Part shown: positions 32,701 to 40,251 of the stretch, piece by piece
Position numbering within the stretch: the first letter of the stretch is position 1
Layout of the letters: each line of letters starts with the position of its first letter
NCBI GenBank assembly: GCA_023437485.1
Contig: JAEZGB010000065.1
Coordinates: forward strand, 1-43,268
Direction: 5' to 3'
Origin: Bacteroidota bacterium
GTDB lineage: Bacteria > Bacteroidota > Bacteroidia > Flavobacteriales > Flavobacteriaceae
Length of the DNA stretch: 43,268 bases
The notes under the pieces: generated by a model
The model's database searches: none
Told to the model about the DNA's origin: nothing
Seen by the model: only the letters and a program-made list of their open reading frames with translations
Program-made: the position numbers and the translations under genes

Positions 32701-33129
32701 GGTGATTACGTGCGCAATCTCTACGGTTGGGTGCACAAGATCGGAAATCAGTGTGTTAACCGAATCCACGCAGGTGCTCCACGATCCGCGGGCGCCATCA
32801 AGCTGGACGCGGTTGTTGAGTTTTCCCTGTTTACCGATACTCTTGCCCACCTTCTGGAACTCGAAGACCATGCGCTCGTTGAGATCGATGATTTCGTTGA
32901 GCGTGTCGCAGATGGAGCGCTTAAGGCCGTTCTGGTCAGTTGGAAAGCGCTGCGAGAAATTCCCGTTCTTGACCTTGAGCAGGATCTTGAGGAATTCGGC
33001 GTCAGAGAGGACACCTTCGTCATTGTTGTTGTTAGATGGCTTTCGTTTGGCCTGCTTGGGTTTTTTGACGGCAGCGGCGGCAGGGGCCATAACGCCGTTG
33101 GCCGCAACGGTAGTGGCTTCTTTTTTCAT
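26746..33129 (-). CDS. Giant soluble poly-HAMP hybrid histidine kinase
   Basis: 2127 aa with no signal peptide or membrane helix. A basic, Asn-rich N-terminus (1-40) is followed by a divergent HAMP pair (45-186) and eleven 92-residue HAMP-type repeats (about 187-1198), each with a REVGTEGKLGGQ, WKDLTDSVNxMA and AVAKGDLSKKIT core. Then come a GAF domain (about 1215-1365), a coiled coil, HisKA with H1448 (NMSHELRTPLNS), HATPase (NLLSNSFKF, GGTGLGLSIS) and three receiver domains, each with its Asp (TMDINMP, LDLVLP, LMDIMMP). The repeats resemble the HAMP array of fungal Nik1-type osmosensing kinases but are more numerous. The input signal is unknown; osmotic or mechanical sensing is an analogy only. 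Confidence 0.94.
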   Translation of the reverse strand: MKKEATTVAANGVMAPAAAAVKKPKQAKRKPSNNNNDEGVLSDAEFLKILLKVKNGNFSQRFPTDQNGLKRSICDTLNEIIDLNERMVFEFQKVGKSIGKQGKLNNRVQLDGARGSWSTCVDSVNTLISDLVHPTVEIAHVITSVAKGNLSQEMPLSIEGNPLQGEFLRIAKEVNGMVKQLNLFSMEVTRVAREVGTEGKLGGQAKVRGVGGVWKDLTDSVNKMASNLTGQVRNIADVTTAVAKGDLSKKITVDVKGEIQELKNTINTMVDQLNSFSSEVTRVAREVGTEGKLGGQAQVKGVGGTWKDLTDSVNQMASNLTGQVRNIADVTTAVARGEVSKKITVDVKGEILELKNTINTMVDQLNSFSSEVTRVAREVGSEGKLGGQAKVRGVGGVWKDLTDSVNQMASNLTGQVRNIAEVTTAVAKGDLSKKITVNVAGEILELKNTINTMVDQLNSFGAEVTRVAREVGSEGKLGGQAKVKGVGGTWKDLTDSVNQMASNLTGQVRNIAEVTTAVANGDLSKKITAHAEGEILELKKTINTMVDQLNSFSSEVTRVALEVGTEGKLGGQAKVKGVGGTWKDLTDSVNQMASNLTGQVRNIAEVTTAVAKGDLSRQITVDTKGEILELKNTINTMVGQLNSFASEVTRVAREVGTEGKLGGQANVPGVAGTWKDLTDSVNQMAGNLTAQVRNIADVTTAVAKGDLSLQITVDVKGEILELKNTINTMVDQLRSFASEVTRVSREVGTEGKLGGQANVPGVAGTWKDLTDSVNQMAGNLTAQVRNIADVAIAVANGDMSRKITVDVRGEILQLKETLNTMVDQLREFASEVTRVAREVGTEGKLGGQANVPGVAGTWKDLTDSVNQMAGNLTAQVRNIAEVTIAVANGDMSKKITADVRGEILQLKETVNTMVDQLRAFASEVTRVAREVGTEGKLGGQAFVPGVAGTWKDMTDSVNQMAGNLTAQVRNIAEVTKAVANGDLSKPITVDVKGEILDLKNTINTMVEQLNSFASEVTRVAREVGTEGKLGGQSEVKGVAGTWKDLTDSVNLMASNLTGQVRGIAKVVTSVAKGNLKQKLSIEAKGEVAQLTDTINEMIDTLATFSDQVTTVAREVGVEGKLGGQANVPGASGTWKNLTENVNQLAANLTTQVRAISEVATAVTQGDLTRTIGVEAKGEVEALKDTINQMIFNLKATTLRNQEQDWLKSNLAKFTQMLQGQKELNSVTSKILSELATVVTAQHGLFYILQEDEQFMDSKLNLIASYAYVKRKNAPTQYSMGEGLIGQVAVQKERMLLSNVPKDYIRISSGLGDARPHNVIILPVLFEDRLKAVIELASLDSFSQTHLDFLEGLTESIGIVLNTIESNSRTEELLVQSQSLASELKSQQEVLKMTNEELEEKAILLANQKSEVEIKNQEVEEARKALEEKADQLALTSKYKSEFLANMSHELRTPLNSLQILANELISNRDGNLTDKQIQFAKTINACGDDLIQLINDILDLSKIESGYISVDYSPISFREISRFVESTFNPISEAKHLKFTIDMDEQLPEQIETDSQRLNQILKNLLSNSFKFTEKGEVGLKIYKADNSWKMRNASLDNAETVIAFEISDTGIGISKEKQNIIFEAFQQAEGSTSRKYGGTGLGLSISRGLSDLLGGSIELESEVNQGSRFTLFLPLKFVPQDADGIEVSEVSDASNDIPAPVRSTLKSTTESNFDGSDIDLFFVDEVGDDRGDIKPEDKVLLIAEDNLTFAKIMLDKARENGVKAIVTTRGNDVVDFINQFNPHAITMDINMPDTSGWKILDRLKTDFTFRHIPVYIISGEDDRNNGLKRGARNFLVKPIKSESLDYLFNDIHNFSEKKTKKLLVVDDNELELNMVADAVRGSDVEVFTATTAREAVKLISQQSFDCIILDLVLPDADGLDIITDLENNLTGQDTALIIHSARDVNRKQRNRLNRYANRIITKSASSLDQLVDQAALFLHRVHKELPEEMRERIENYYMREDVLSGKNVLLVDDDVRNLFALTTALERFGLNVISAESGQEAINLLEKHKNFDIVLMDIMMPEMDGYETMKTIRKNPKHKDLTIIAVTAKAMKGDRQRCIESGASDYITKPVNVDQLSSLMRVWLKN
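29536..32571 (-). repeat. Eleven tandem 276-bp coding repeats (92-aa HAMP units)
   Basis: Eleven consecutive in-frame units of 276 bp encode the HAMP array of the giant kinase, recognised by eleven copies of GKLGGQ at constant spacing. Many stretches are almost identical at DNA level, so copy number could change by recombination. Units 1-5 carry GVGGxW and units 6-10 GVAGTW, suggesting two expansion steps. The unit before them and the last unit are more divergent. Confidence 0.93.
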
Positions 33130-33268
33130 ATATAGAATGGCGAATCATCCCGAAACCCGGGTGGTTAATTTTGGCAATGCGGGTTGTAGGGGTTCCCGGC
33201 AACGGCCATCGCTAATTTAGGAAAAATCGTTAGGCAAACTCAAATGAAATTCCAGAATTCAAAATACG

Positions 33269-33688
33269 TTATTCGGCGTCGTCGGCAAGAATCTTCCTCA
33301 GGTGGAATTGCACAAAGGCCTCCATTGAATCTGGCCGCTTTGTATTATCGTTATAATTGAGCGGTTTGATGATGTAACCTGAGATGCCGAGGGATTCGGT
33401 CATTGTCCTGTCGGCCATTTCGGCCGAAGTGGTCATGATGAACACGCGCAGGTGTTTGAGTTTTACGTCATTGCGGAGCACTTTAAGAAATTCGATCCCG
33501 TTCATTTTGGGCATGTTCAAATCCAACAGGATTACATCGGGCACATTTTCCTTTAAAATTTGCAGTGCTTCGATTCCGTTGTAGGCCGTAAGGAGTTCAT
33601 AGTCGCTGCCAAATTGCTTGAGAGTCCGCCCAACGCTGATCACATCGAGCTCATCGTCTTCAACCAGGAGGATCTTGTGTTTTTTCAT
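33269..33688 (-). CDS. Single-domain response regulator (CheY/Rcp1-like)
   Basis: 139 aa from the ATG at 33688, chosen because it forms an ATGA overlap with the upstream kinase stop; an ATG at 33706 would add six residues. A lone receiver domain with acidic pocket VEDDELD, phosphoacceptor D56 (LLDLNMPKMNG), MTTSAE and the conserved Lys in YIIKPLNY. There is no output domain. The Rcp1-like pattern suits a partner of the bacteriophytochrome/CHASE-type kinase encoded just before it. It may relay phosphate to the poly-HAMP system 140 bp downstream. Confidence 0.92.
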   Translation of the reverse strand: MKKHKILLVEDDELDVISVGRTLKQFGSDYELLTAYNGIEALQILKENVPDVILLDLNMPKMNGIEFLKVLRNDVKLKHLRVFIMTTSAEMADRTMTESLGISGYIIKPLNYNDNTKRPDSMEAFVQFHLRKILADDAE

Positions 33689-35151
33689 ATCGTTGTTTTT
33701 TTCCATGTGAAAGTGAATTCGGCACCTTTTCCTGCCGATGATTTTAGCGTGATCCGGCCGCGCTCCTCCTCGATGATCTTGCGAACGATCGCCAAACCGA
33801 TGCCCGTGCTTTCCTTCTCGTTTTTCTCGCGCAGTGTCTGGAAGATCTCAAATATCTTGTCGTGGAATTCCGGGTCAATACCGATACCGTTGTCGATGAC
33901 CGAAAATTCATAAAAATTTGAATATTCCCTGCACGCGATCTTGATTAACGGATTGTCTCCCGGGGTGTATTTGACCGCATTTGAAATCAGGTTGGAGAAC
34001 ACCTGCTCCAGTTTTAGCCGCTGGGTCACGATCACGGGCATCTGATCAATTTCAAGTTTGAAATGCCTGGGGACGATAGAGTCGGCAATATCGTGGATCA
34101 AGTTGTTCAGGTCAACGGTTTCGGCCTGGGTTTCCTGGCTGATGCGGGCATAATCCAGCAAACCGTTGATCAGGTTTTCCATTCGCTTGGTGCGCTCGGG
34201 AATGATGTCCAGGTAACGGCGCATTTCGGGCGAAATTTCGTGGCCCAAATCTTCCTCGATCCACTTGATCACATTGTGGATACCGCGCACCGGCGCCTTG
34301 AGGTCATGTGAAACCACGTAGGCAAATTTATTGAGTTCGGCGTTGCGGTTTTCCAGGTCATGGATATTCTTGCTGAGTTTTTCGCTCATGATATTAAGCG
34401 ATTTGCTCAGCCCGGTAAGCTCGTCATTGCGCGTATCATTGACCACGTTGAACTTTCCGCGCGAGATGTTCTCGGCCAGGCGCACCATTGTGGCGATCCG
34501 TCTCGAAATAAAGGTCACAATATAGTAGGCACTCAGGATCCCGACGAAAACCGTCGAACTTAAAAAAAGAAGTGAATAAGTCCGGGTGCGGTTAATTGAT
34601 GCGATAAGTGTTGATCCGTGCTCGTTACGTAATTTGTATTCATTTCGGTCAAACTCCATAAATAGCTGGGTGATGTCATCGTTGAGTTTTTTCCCCACCT
34701 GTTTTTTAAACCGGCTTTCAAAGATACGCTCGTAGGCCTGCTGTGATCCTTCTGACCGGCTGTAATCCTTGCGCAATTTGATCAGTGTGCCTGAATAGTC
34801 CAGCCATTGGCGGTGTAGCGCGGCAATCGAATCAATGATGTGGTTCTGATCGCGGTTGCCCCTGATAAGGTCGCGCTGAAGGTTCATAAACGCCGGAACA
34901 TTAGTTAGCCCGAGGTCATAGGATTCGAGAAAACTTTCATCGTCAGTAAGCAAAAAGCCCCTAAAGGCGCTCTGCATATCAATCATTGCCTTGTGCGATT
35001 TGTTGGAATTTCGGATGATCGCCTCAGAATGTGTCAGGAAGCGGATGTTTTCCTGCACCTTTTGCGAAAGCATGTAATTGGTGTAGGCTTCGCCGATTGA
35101 AAGCAAAATGATAACGGCAAACGCGATGAGGATCCTGGCGGATAATTTCAT
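33685..35151 (-). CDS. Membrane sensor histidine kinase with CHASE3 domain
   Basis: 488 aa. TM1 (about 7-25), a periplasmic helical CHASE3-type sensor (30-185; note AFRGFLLTDDESFLESY), TM2 (192-215), HAMP (216-270), HisKA with H282 (YVVSHDLKAPVRGI) and HATPase with NLISNAVKYTPGD, DNGIGIDPEF and STGIGLAIVRK. It lacks a receiver and is translationally coupled to the single-domain response regulator. The stimulus is unknown. Confidence 0.93.
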   Translation of the reverse strand: MKLSARILIAFAVIILLSIGEAYTNYMLSQKVQENIRFLTHSEAIIRNSNKSHKAMIDMQSAFRGFLLTDDESFLESYDLGLTNVPAFMNLQRDLIRGNRDQNHIIDSIAALHRQWLDYSGTLIKLRKDYSRSEGSQQAYERIFESRFKKQVGKKLNDDITQLFMEFDRNEYKLRNEHGSTLIASINRTRTYSLLFLSSTVFVGILSAYYIVTFISRRIATMVRLAENISRGKFNVVNDTRNDELTGLSKSLNIMSEKLSKNIHDLENRNAELNKFAYVVSHDLKAPVRGIHNVIKWIEEDLGHEISPEMRRYLDIIPERTKRMENLINGLLDYARISQETQAETVDLNNLIHDIADSIVPRHFKLEIDQMPVIVTQRLKLEQVFSNLISNAVKYTPGDNPLIKIACREYSNFYEFSVIDNGIGIDPEFHDKIFEIFQTLREKNEKESTGIGLAIVRKIIEEERGRITLKSSAGKGAEFTFTWKKTTI

Positions 35152-35193
35152 GTCAATTTTGGTGAATATTTCCGGGAACCCGGGTAGGGATGC

Positions 35194-35221
35194 TAAAAGT
35201 AAACAAAAAATGCCACGGCAA
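35194..35221 (-). promoter_or_regulatory. Possible promoter of the CHASE3 kinase operon
   Basis: On the minus strand a TTG (-33 type, 35221-35219) is followed after 17 bp by TACTTTTA (35201-35194), one mismatch from TAnnTTTG. It lies 43 bp upstream of the kinase ATG. No ATGAY-N4-RTCAT palindrome is near, so this operon appears outside the FNR-type set. Confidence 0.4.
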
Positions 35222-35399
35222 AAAATCAGGAGCGACGCTACTTTTTAACAATTGCGGCAGGAAAACCGGAAACACACCACGAATGCCCTGTTTAATTTAG
35301 CTCAAAATCAAACGCGGTAATTGTGAGGCTTACCCCCTTGAATGTTGGCAAGTGCCCCCGCTTTTTCTGCAAGGCCCGGAATCGCGGCGTAGAGACGGC

Positions 35400-35444
35400 C
35401 AAAAAAAACAGCCATACGAAGATCCTGGAAAGACACGTACGGCT
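35400..35444 (-). terminator. Hairpin with T-run on the minus strand, possible terminator or attenuator
   Basis: AGCCATACG at 35410-35418 pairs with CGTACGGCT at 35436-35444 (one mismatch, 17-nt loop). Read on the minus strand the hairpin is followed by TGTTTTTTTT, as in an intrinsic terminator, yet no minus-strand gene ends here. The surrounding 35152-35472 gap (321 bp) holds this hairpin and the possible kinase promoter and nothing else I can identify. Confidence 0.35.
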
Positions 35445-35472
35445 GAATTAATCAATTAATTATTACTAAATT

Positions 35473-35892
35473 ATGAAAAATTTTATTTTTGGCCTGTTGG
35501 CCGTGTTGTTATTTTCAATGAGTGGGTTTGCGCAAACCAAAACCTCCGCTCCCAAAGAAGAACGAATTTACATTAAATTCGGACGAGTGTCAAAAGACTG
35601 CGGTGGAATTGGAATTTGCGAATTTACTTTTCAGGTAGAGGTGGAAGATATCATCAATATAATCACCGCATTCTTTGACAGAAATGGAAATTTACAAATT
35701 AAAATTCCTGCGCATGTTTACGAAACCAACAAATCTAAATTTGCAAACAACAGTTTGTCAATTGAAGAAGACTATGTTGTGCCTTTAGCTGAAACATCCA
35801 AAATGGGACGCTCATCAAGTTTCACTATTAAAACCGGGAAATACCCGCTTGTCTTCAATTCGTCCACCAATACGTATAATTGTACCTTTTAA
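35473..35892 (+). CDS. Small secreted protein of unknown function
   Basis: 139 aa. Clear Sec signal peptide (MKNFIFGLLAVLLFSMSGFAQ) and a mature part of about 118 residues with a DCGGIGICEF Cys pair, probably beta-rich. I do not recognise a family. By eye, base composition is more AT-rich than that of the flanking genes, and the same holds for the next gene, 23 bp downstream. The two may form a small accessory unit. Confidence 0.7.
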   Translation: MKNFIFGLLAVLLFSMSGFAQTKTSAPKEERIYIKFGRVSKDCGGIGICEFTFQVEVEDIINIITAFFDRNGNLQIKIPAHVYETNKSKFANNSLSIEEDYVVPLAETSKMGRSSSFTIKTGKYPLVFNSSTNTYNCTF

Positions 35893-35915
35893 ATTGTACT
35901 AAAAAAAGCAATAAA

Positions 35916-36509
35916 ATGAAAAGACTATTCTTGTTGTTAATCATTGCCTTCGGTTCTTGCCAATCAGTGCTCAAAACCGCTTATGGCATCAAGGACCCGA
36001 AAATTGAATCCAAGAAAGAAATTCAGTCGTTTGTCCTTAAACACAATCTTGACACAACACGAATAGTCTTTTTTAAAAACCTGATGGGGTTTACACTGGC
36101 TTCCAAAAATAAGTATCTCAATATTCCGGATGCGATATTCTTCAATTCAAAAGGAGATTTTGTGGATTACAAGAAAACGGCTTCCGACTGCAATGCCGGC
36201 GTGGGTGCTTTCCTGACAGACCTTCGGGAATTTGAAAACCGCGTTCCAAACCCCGACAAAAAACTTTCGGATTTCAATCAGTTGCTTGCCAGCGATTCAT
36301 CATCGGCAAAGCAGGGCATCATAGTGTACATTACCTTTGCCAAATACGTCGGCAAACTCAACAGGGATAAAGCCTTCGAATGGGTAAAATTGATTGAAAA
36401 GGCCCAAAAGGACGGCCTCGACATTGATTATTACCTCCTGAATTGCGACTTCCTGGACTCGTGGAATATTCCGCCCAAGTTGCATGAGACGCTTGGCATC
36501 AAATCCTGA
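35916..36509 (+). CDS. Putative lipoprotein of unknown function
   Basis: 197 aa from the ATG at 35916 (MKRLFLLLIIAFGSC), chosen because it yields an SPII lipobox; an upstream ATG at 35880 overlaps the previous gene. The mature protein contains FFNSKGDFVDYKKTASDCNAGV and IVYITFAKYVGKLNRDKAFEW, which hints at a thioredoxin-like fold, but no CxxC is present. AT-rich by eye like its upstream neighbour. Function unknown. Confidence 0.68.
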   Translation: MKRLFLLLIIAFGSCQSVLKTAYGIKDPKIESKKEIQSFVLKHNLDTTRIVFFKNLMGFTLASKNKYLNIPDAIFFNSKGDFVDYKKTASDCNAGVGAFLTDLREFENRVPNPDKKLSDFNQLLASDSSSAKQGIIVYITFAKYVGKLNRDKAFEWVKLIEKAQKDGLDIDYYLLNCDFLDSWNIPPKLHETLGIKS

Positions 36510-36589
36510 CTGTAACAATAATGGCCGAAGCGCTACAAAGTAAGACCCAATGCGTTAATTTCGTGGGGTCAACACTTAATTTCAGCTAC

Positions 36590-38632
36590 ATGGCCAACTT
36601 TCCTTTCAAATTCGCTCTTCCTGTCCTGAGCGCCGCGGCTTTGCTTGTATCGTGCAAAAACACTGAGCCGGGCGAAAATGATCTCAAATCCGGTATAGAA
36701 CTCGCCAATATGGACACGCTGGCAAAACCCGGCGACAATTTCACCGCTTACGTAAACGGCGCGTGGATGAAAAAAACTGCGATTCCCGCAGATAAATCCG
36801 GGTACGGGGTCTGGGACGTGATTAACGACAAAGCCGAGGAGGATGTGAAAAACATCATTGAAGAAGCATCAAAAGGCAATCATAAAGCCGGTTCCAACGA
36901 GCAGAAAATTGGTGATATGTATGCTTCCTATATGGATTGGCAGACCCGTAACAAAAAAGGATTGCAGCCGCTTGAACCCGAGCTGGCGAAAATCGACGCC
37001 CTAAAAAATCACGCTGATCTTGCGGCCTACTTTGGACACGCCAATAAATTGGGCATTCGGATCCCATTTTCAGTAGGGGTGATTGAAGATTTCAAAGATC
37101 CAACAAAATATATGCTCTATACCTGGCAAGGCGGGCTGGGCCTTCCCGAGCGCGAGTACTACTTGCTGACCGATTCAAAATCAAAAGCGATCCGGGACAA
37201 GTATGTTTCTCACATTGAAACTATGCTGACGATGGCCAATATCCCGGAGGCTGCCAAAAAAGCTTCTGCAATTATGGACCTTGAAACCAGGATTGCGCGC
37301 GGCCATATGAAAAAGGAGGACACGCGAAATATCGTTGGGTTGTACAATAAATTCGCGGTTGCGGACCTCGGCAAACTTGCGCCCGATTTTGATTTTTCGG
37401 CGATGTTTGAAAACGCATCGATCCCTGCGCAGGACAGCATTGTGGTCACCCAGGTGCAATATACCAGGGCCCTGAACTCGATTGTCAGGGATACCCCAAT
37501 CGAGACCTGGAAGGCATACCTCAAATGGAGCAATCTCAACTCTGCCGCGGGCGCACTAACGCAGGAAATGGACCGCCAGGACTTTGAGTTTTACGGCAAA
37601 ACGCTCAATGGAACACCCGAACAGCAACCCATGTGGAAGCGGGCGGTGAACTCGGTCAATGCCACTCTTGGAGAAGTCATTGGCGAAGTGTATGTTAAAA
37701 AGCACTTCAGGCCCGAGGCCAAGAAAAGGATGGAAGAACTGGTGCAAAACCTTCTCAAAGCCTATGAACAAAGCATCAGCGAATTGGACTGGATGACGCC
37801 CCAGACCAAAAAGGAGGCGCTCAAAAAACTGAGCAAATTCACCCCGAAAATTGGATATCCTGACAAATGGCGCGATTACTCCGCGCTCAAAATTGAGAAA
37901 GGCGAACTCTTTGCCAACCTGCAGCGCGCACAATTGTTTGAATACAACCGTCAAATCAGCAAATTGGGCAAACCTGTTGACCGCACCGAATGGGGCATGA
38001 CACCGCAAACGGTGAATGCCTACTACAATCCAACGCTGAATGAAATCGTTTTCCCGGCGGCGATCCTTCAACCCCCTTTCTTTGACATGGAAGCTGACGA
38101 TGCTGTGAACTACGGCGGAATCGGCGCGGTGATCGGACATGAAATTGGACATGGTTTTGATGACCAGGGAAGCGCCTTTGATGGCGACGGCGTGATGCGC
38201 AATTGGTGGACCCCGCAGGATCAGTCTGCATTTAAGCAACGAACCCAGGCGTTGGTTTCGCAATACAATGAATTTGAGGTGTTGCCGGACCTGAAGGTCA
38301 ACGGCGAATTTACTCTGGGTGAAAACATCGGCGACCTTGGCGGGCTTTCGATAGCGCTCAAAGCCTATAAAATGAGCCTAAAGGGCAAGCCTGCGCCTGT
38401 GCTGGACGGATTCACCGGGCAACAACGCGTGTTCATTGGATGGGCTCAGGTGTGGATGCAAAAAGACCGCGAAGAGGCCCTTAGGAACCAGGTTGCTTCC
38501 GATCCGCATTCACCGGCCAGGTTCCGGGTTAACGGAATTGTCAGGAACCTACCCGAGTTTTATTCGGCTTTTAATGTCAAACCCGGAGACTCACTTTACC
38601 TGGCGCCCGAGAAACGCGTCAGGATCTGGTAA
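36590..38632 (+). CDS. M13 family zinc metallopeptidase lipoprotein (PepO/neprilysin-like)
   Basis: 680 aa from the ATG at 36590, which gives an SPII signal (LSAAALLVSC); an ATG at 36521 would put 23 odd residues in front. The N-terminal half is the M13 helical domain (DNFTAYVNGAWMKK). The catalytic domain has GHEIGHGFDDQGS (HExxH zinc site, about residue 517) and GENIGDLGG with the third zinc ligand Glu. The C-terminus ends in APEKRVRIW where many relatives end in RxW. It cleaves peptides in the periplasm or at the cell surface. Followed by an intrinsic terminator. Confidence 0.96.
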   Translation: MANFPFKFALPVLSAAALLVSCKNTEPGENDLKSGIELANMDTLAKPGDNFTAYVNGAWMKKTAIPADKSGYGVWDVINDKAEEDVKNIIEEASKGNHKAGSNEQKIGDMYASYMDWQTRNKKGLQPLEPELAKIDALKNHADLAAYFGHANKLGIRIPFSVGVIEDFKDPTKYMLYTWQGGLGLPEREYYLLTDSKSKAIRDKYVSHIETMLTMANIPEAAKKASAIMDLETRIARGHMKKEDTRNIVGLYNKFAVADLGKLAPDFDFSAMFENASIPAQDSIVVTQVQYTRALNSIVRDTPIETWKAYLKWSNLNSAAGALTQEMDRQDFEFYGKTLNGTPEQQPMWKRAVNSVNATLGEVIGEVYVKKHFRPEAKKRMEELVQNLLKAYEQSISELDWMTPQTKKEALKKLSKFTPKIGYPDKWRDYSALKIEKGELFANLQRAQLFEYNRQISKLGKPVDRTEWGMTPQTVNAYYNPTLNEIVFPAAILQPPFFDMEADDAVNYGGIGAVIGHEIGHGFDDQGSAFDGDGVMRNWWTPQDQSAFKQRTQALVSQYNEFEVLPDLKVNGEFTLGENIGDLGGLSIALKAYKMSLKGKPAPVLDGFTGQQRVFIGWAQVWMQKDREEALRNQVASDPHSPARFRVNGIVRNLPEFYSAFNVKPGDSLYLAPEKRVRIW

Positions 38633-38638
38633 AATGTC

Positions 38639-38666
38639 AAACCCGCTGAATCGCGGGTTTTTTTTT
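38639..38666 (+). terminator. Intrinsic terminator after the M13 peptidase gene
   Basis: AAACCCGC (38639-38646), a six-base loop, GCGGGTTT (38653-38660) and a T-run. Confidence 0.9.
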
Positions 38667-38731
38667 GGCCAAACCAATCTAAAAATAACGGTAACACTAC
38701 CGATTTTTATTTAAATTAGGCTAAAAATAAA

Positions 38732-39040
38732 ATGATGAAAGATTCATTCAGGGCCGTTTTTGAGGCATTGGCCACCGCAGGTTATTCTGAGAAACTGGCA
38801 AATGAGGCAGGGACTCCCATCGACTTTAAGTTTACACCTTATTCACTCAATACCAAGCTGAGTTTCCGCTTTGACAATGCCGAGGATTTCTTCGATTTCC
38901 TTGAAGCGTCTGGCAATGTATTGGGCGAGGCCAAAAAAGAATCAATACGGGTGGCCATCACCGAACTTGGGCTGAATCCGGCTGAATTCTTCTGGGTTAA
39001 CTTTTATGAAGCCGGCAAAGAAACGGAAATGGAAATGTAA
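38732..39040 (+). CDS. Conserved-looking small cytoplasmic protein of unknown function
   Basis: 102 aa, acidic, with no signal peptide or membrane helix. Segments include FRAVFEALATAGYSEKLANEAG and FDNAEDFFDFLEASGNVLGEAKKESIRVAI, probably alpha/beta. I do not recognise it. Its TAATG junction with the following permease gene suggests the two are translated together. Confidence 0.72.
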   Translation: MMKDSFRAVFEALATAGYSEKLANEAGTPIDFKFTPYSLNTKLSFRFDNAEDFFDFLEASGNVLGEAKKESIRVAITELGLNPAEFFWVNFYEAGKETEMEM

Positions 39041-40131
39041 TGAAAAACGTTCCCATCCAGAATGTAAACGCTGCTCTCATTTTTACAGTGCTCACAATCA
39101 TTTTGTTATACCTGGGAAAACCATTCCTGGTACCGTTGTTTTTTGCGATCCTGCTGGCGATGCTTATGCTCCCGGTTTGCAATAAACTTGAATCCTGGGG
39201 TTTGAGCCGGATTTGGGCAACAATTGCCGGAGTGGTCATCATCGTGCTCTTTGGTGCATTGCTTATTTGGGTGGTGGCGGCGCAACTTGCCGGAATGGCC
39301 GAAGACTGGCCGAAAATGCAGGCAACTTTGGAGCGAATCATAGCGCAGGCCCAATCATGGGTGGAAGATCATTACGGATTGGATCCCGGCGAGCAGAACA
39401 CCTACCTTCAAAAAGGCGCGAGCAAAGCATCGGACGGGGCGGGCCAATTCATAAAGTCTACTTTGCAAGGCGCGATGGGGATCCTGACAGGATTTGCGCT
39501 CACTTTGCTGTACTTTTTCTTCCTGATGTGGAAACGCGAAAAATACCGCGACTTCTTCCTCAAACTGGCCGATCCGGAGAACCGTGGTGAGGTAGGCCGC
39601 GAACTAGATGAAATCTCCAAAGTTTCAGGTCAATATCTCATCGGAAGGCTGATTTCAATGGGCTTTTTGGCGCTTTGCTACGGAATTGGGTTTAGTATTC
39701 TGGGGCTGGAAAACGCAATCCTGATCTCGTTGGTTGCGGTTATACCCACGCTGATTCCCTATGTCGGCTCCATTCTGGGAGGGATTATAGTGGTGGCAAT
39801 GTCATTGCTGGGAGGCGCACAGGACATCATTTTTCCAATCATAGTAATCCTTGTCGTCGCACAGATTATTGACAACAATATCATTGAACCCCTGGTTGAA
39901 GGCGAAAGCCTTGGAATAAGCCCCATCTTCACCATAATTGCCATTGTTTTGGGCGAAATGATTTGGGGAGTGGCGGGAATGATTCTTTTTATCCCAATGT
40001 TCGCCATTGCCAAGATTGTTTGCGACCATATCCCGGCGCTTCATCCGTATGGTTTTTTGCTCAACAACGAATTGGAAAAACCCGAATGGATCAGCCGGAT
40101 CAAAGACTGGTTCAGCAGTTCCAAAAAATAG
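39040..40131 (+). CDS. AI-2E family transporter (PerM/TqsA-like permease)
   Basis: 363 aa with about eight membrane helices: two N-terminal ones (LGKPFLVPLFFAILLAMLML), a soluble middle region (about 85-145) and four to five C-terminal ones including IPYVGSILGGIIVV and IIDNNIIEPLVEGESLGISP. The GP-like NNIIEPLV region is typical of the family. Substrates of this family vary or are unknown; the name comes from autoinducer export in E. coli and should not be read as function here. Confidence 0.9.
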   Translation: MKNVPIQNVNAALIFTVLTIILLYLGKPFLVPLFFAILLAMLMLPVCNKLESWGLSRIWATIAGVVIIVLFGALLIWVVAAQLAGMAEDWPKMQATLERIIAQAQSWVEDHYGLDPGEQNTYLQKGASKASDGAGQFIKSTLQGAMGILTGFALTLLYFFFLMWKREKYRDFFLKLADPENRGEVGRELDEISKVSGQYLIGRLISMGFLALCYGIGFSILGLENAILISLVAVIPTLIPYVGSILGGIIVVAMSLLGGAQDIIFPIIVILVVAQIIDNNIIEPLVEGESLGISPIFTIIAIVLGEMIWGVAGMILFIPMFAIAKIVCDHIPALHPYGFLLNNELEKPEWISRIKDWFSSSKK

Positions 40132-40251
40132 CGGGTTTACAGAATTTCACAACCCGAAAGCCGATCGGATATTCAAATAATATAACAAATCCGTAAAATT
40201 ATGGAACGCAGGAGTAGCGTTGATTCGCTTCATTTGTATCGTACAAAATGA

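Noticed and set aside
29831..33220. Long open frames on the plus strand across the HAMP repeats (starting for example at 29831, 30734 and 32648)
   Set aside because: They repeat with the 276-bp period, are the antisense of the HAMP units, and have no start signals or family resemblance; codon bias of the repeat keeps the opposite strand open.
38734..38746. ATGAAAGATTCAT near the start of the 102-aa gene, resembling the FNR-type palindrome
   Set aside because: The half-sites are separated by five bases instead of six, it overlaps the start codon, and no -7 element lies at the right distance.
39040..40131. Autoinducer-2 export as the function of the AI-2E family permease
   Set aside because: The family name is historical; nothing in the neighbourhood (no luxS or lsr genes) supports quorum sensing.
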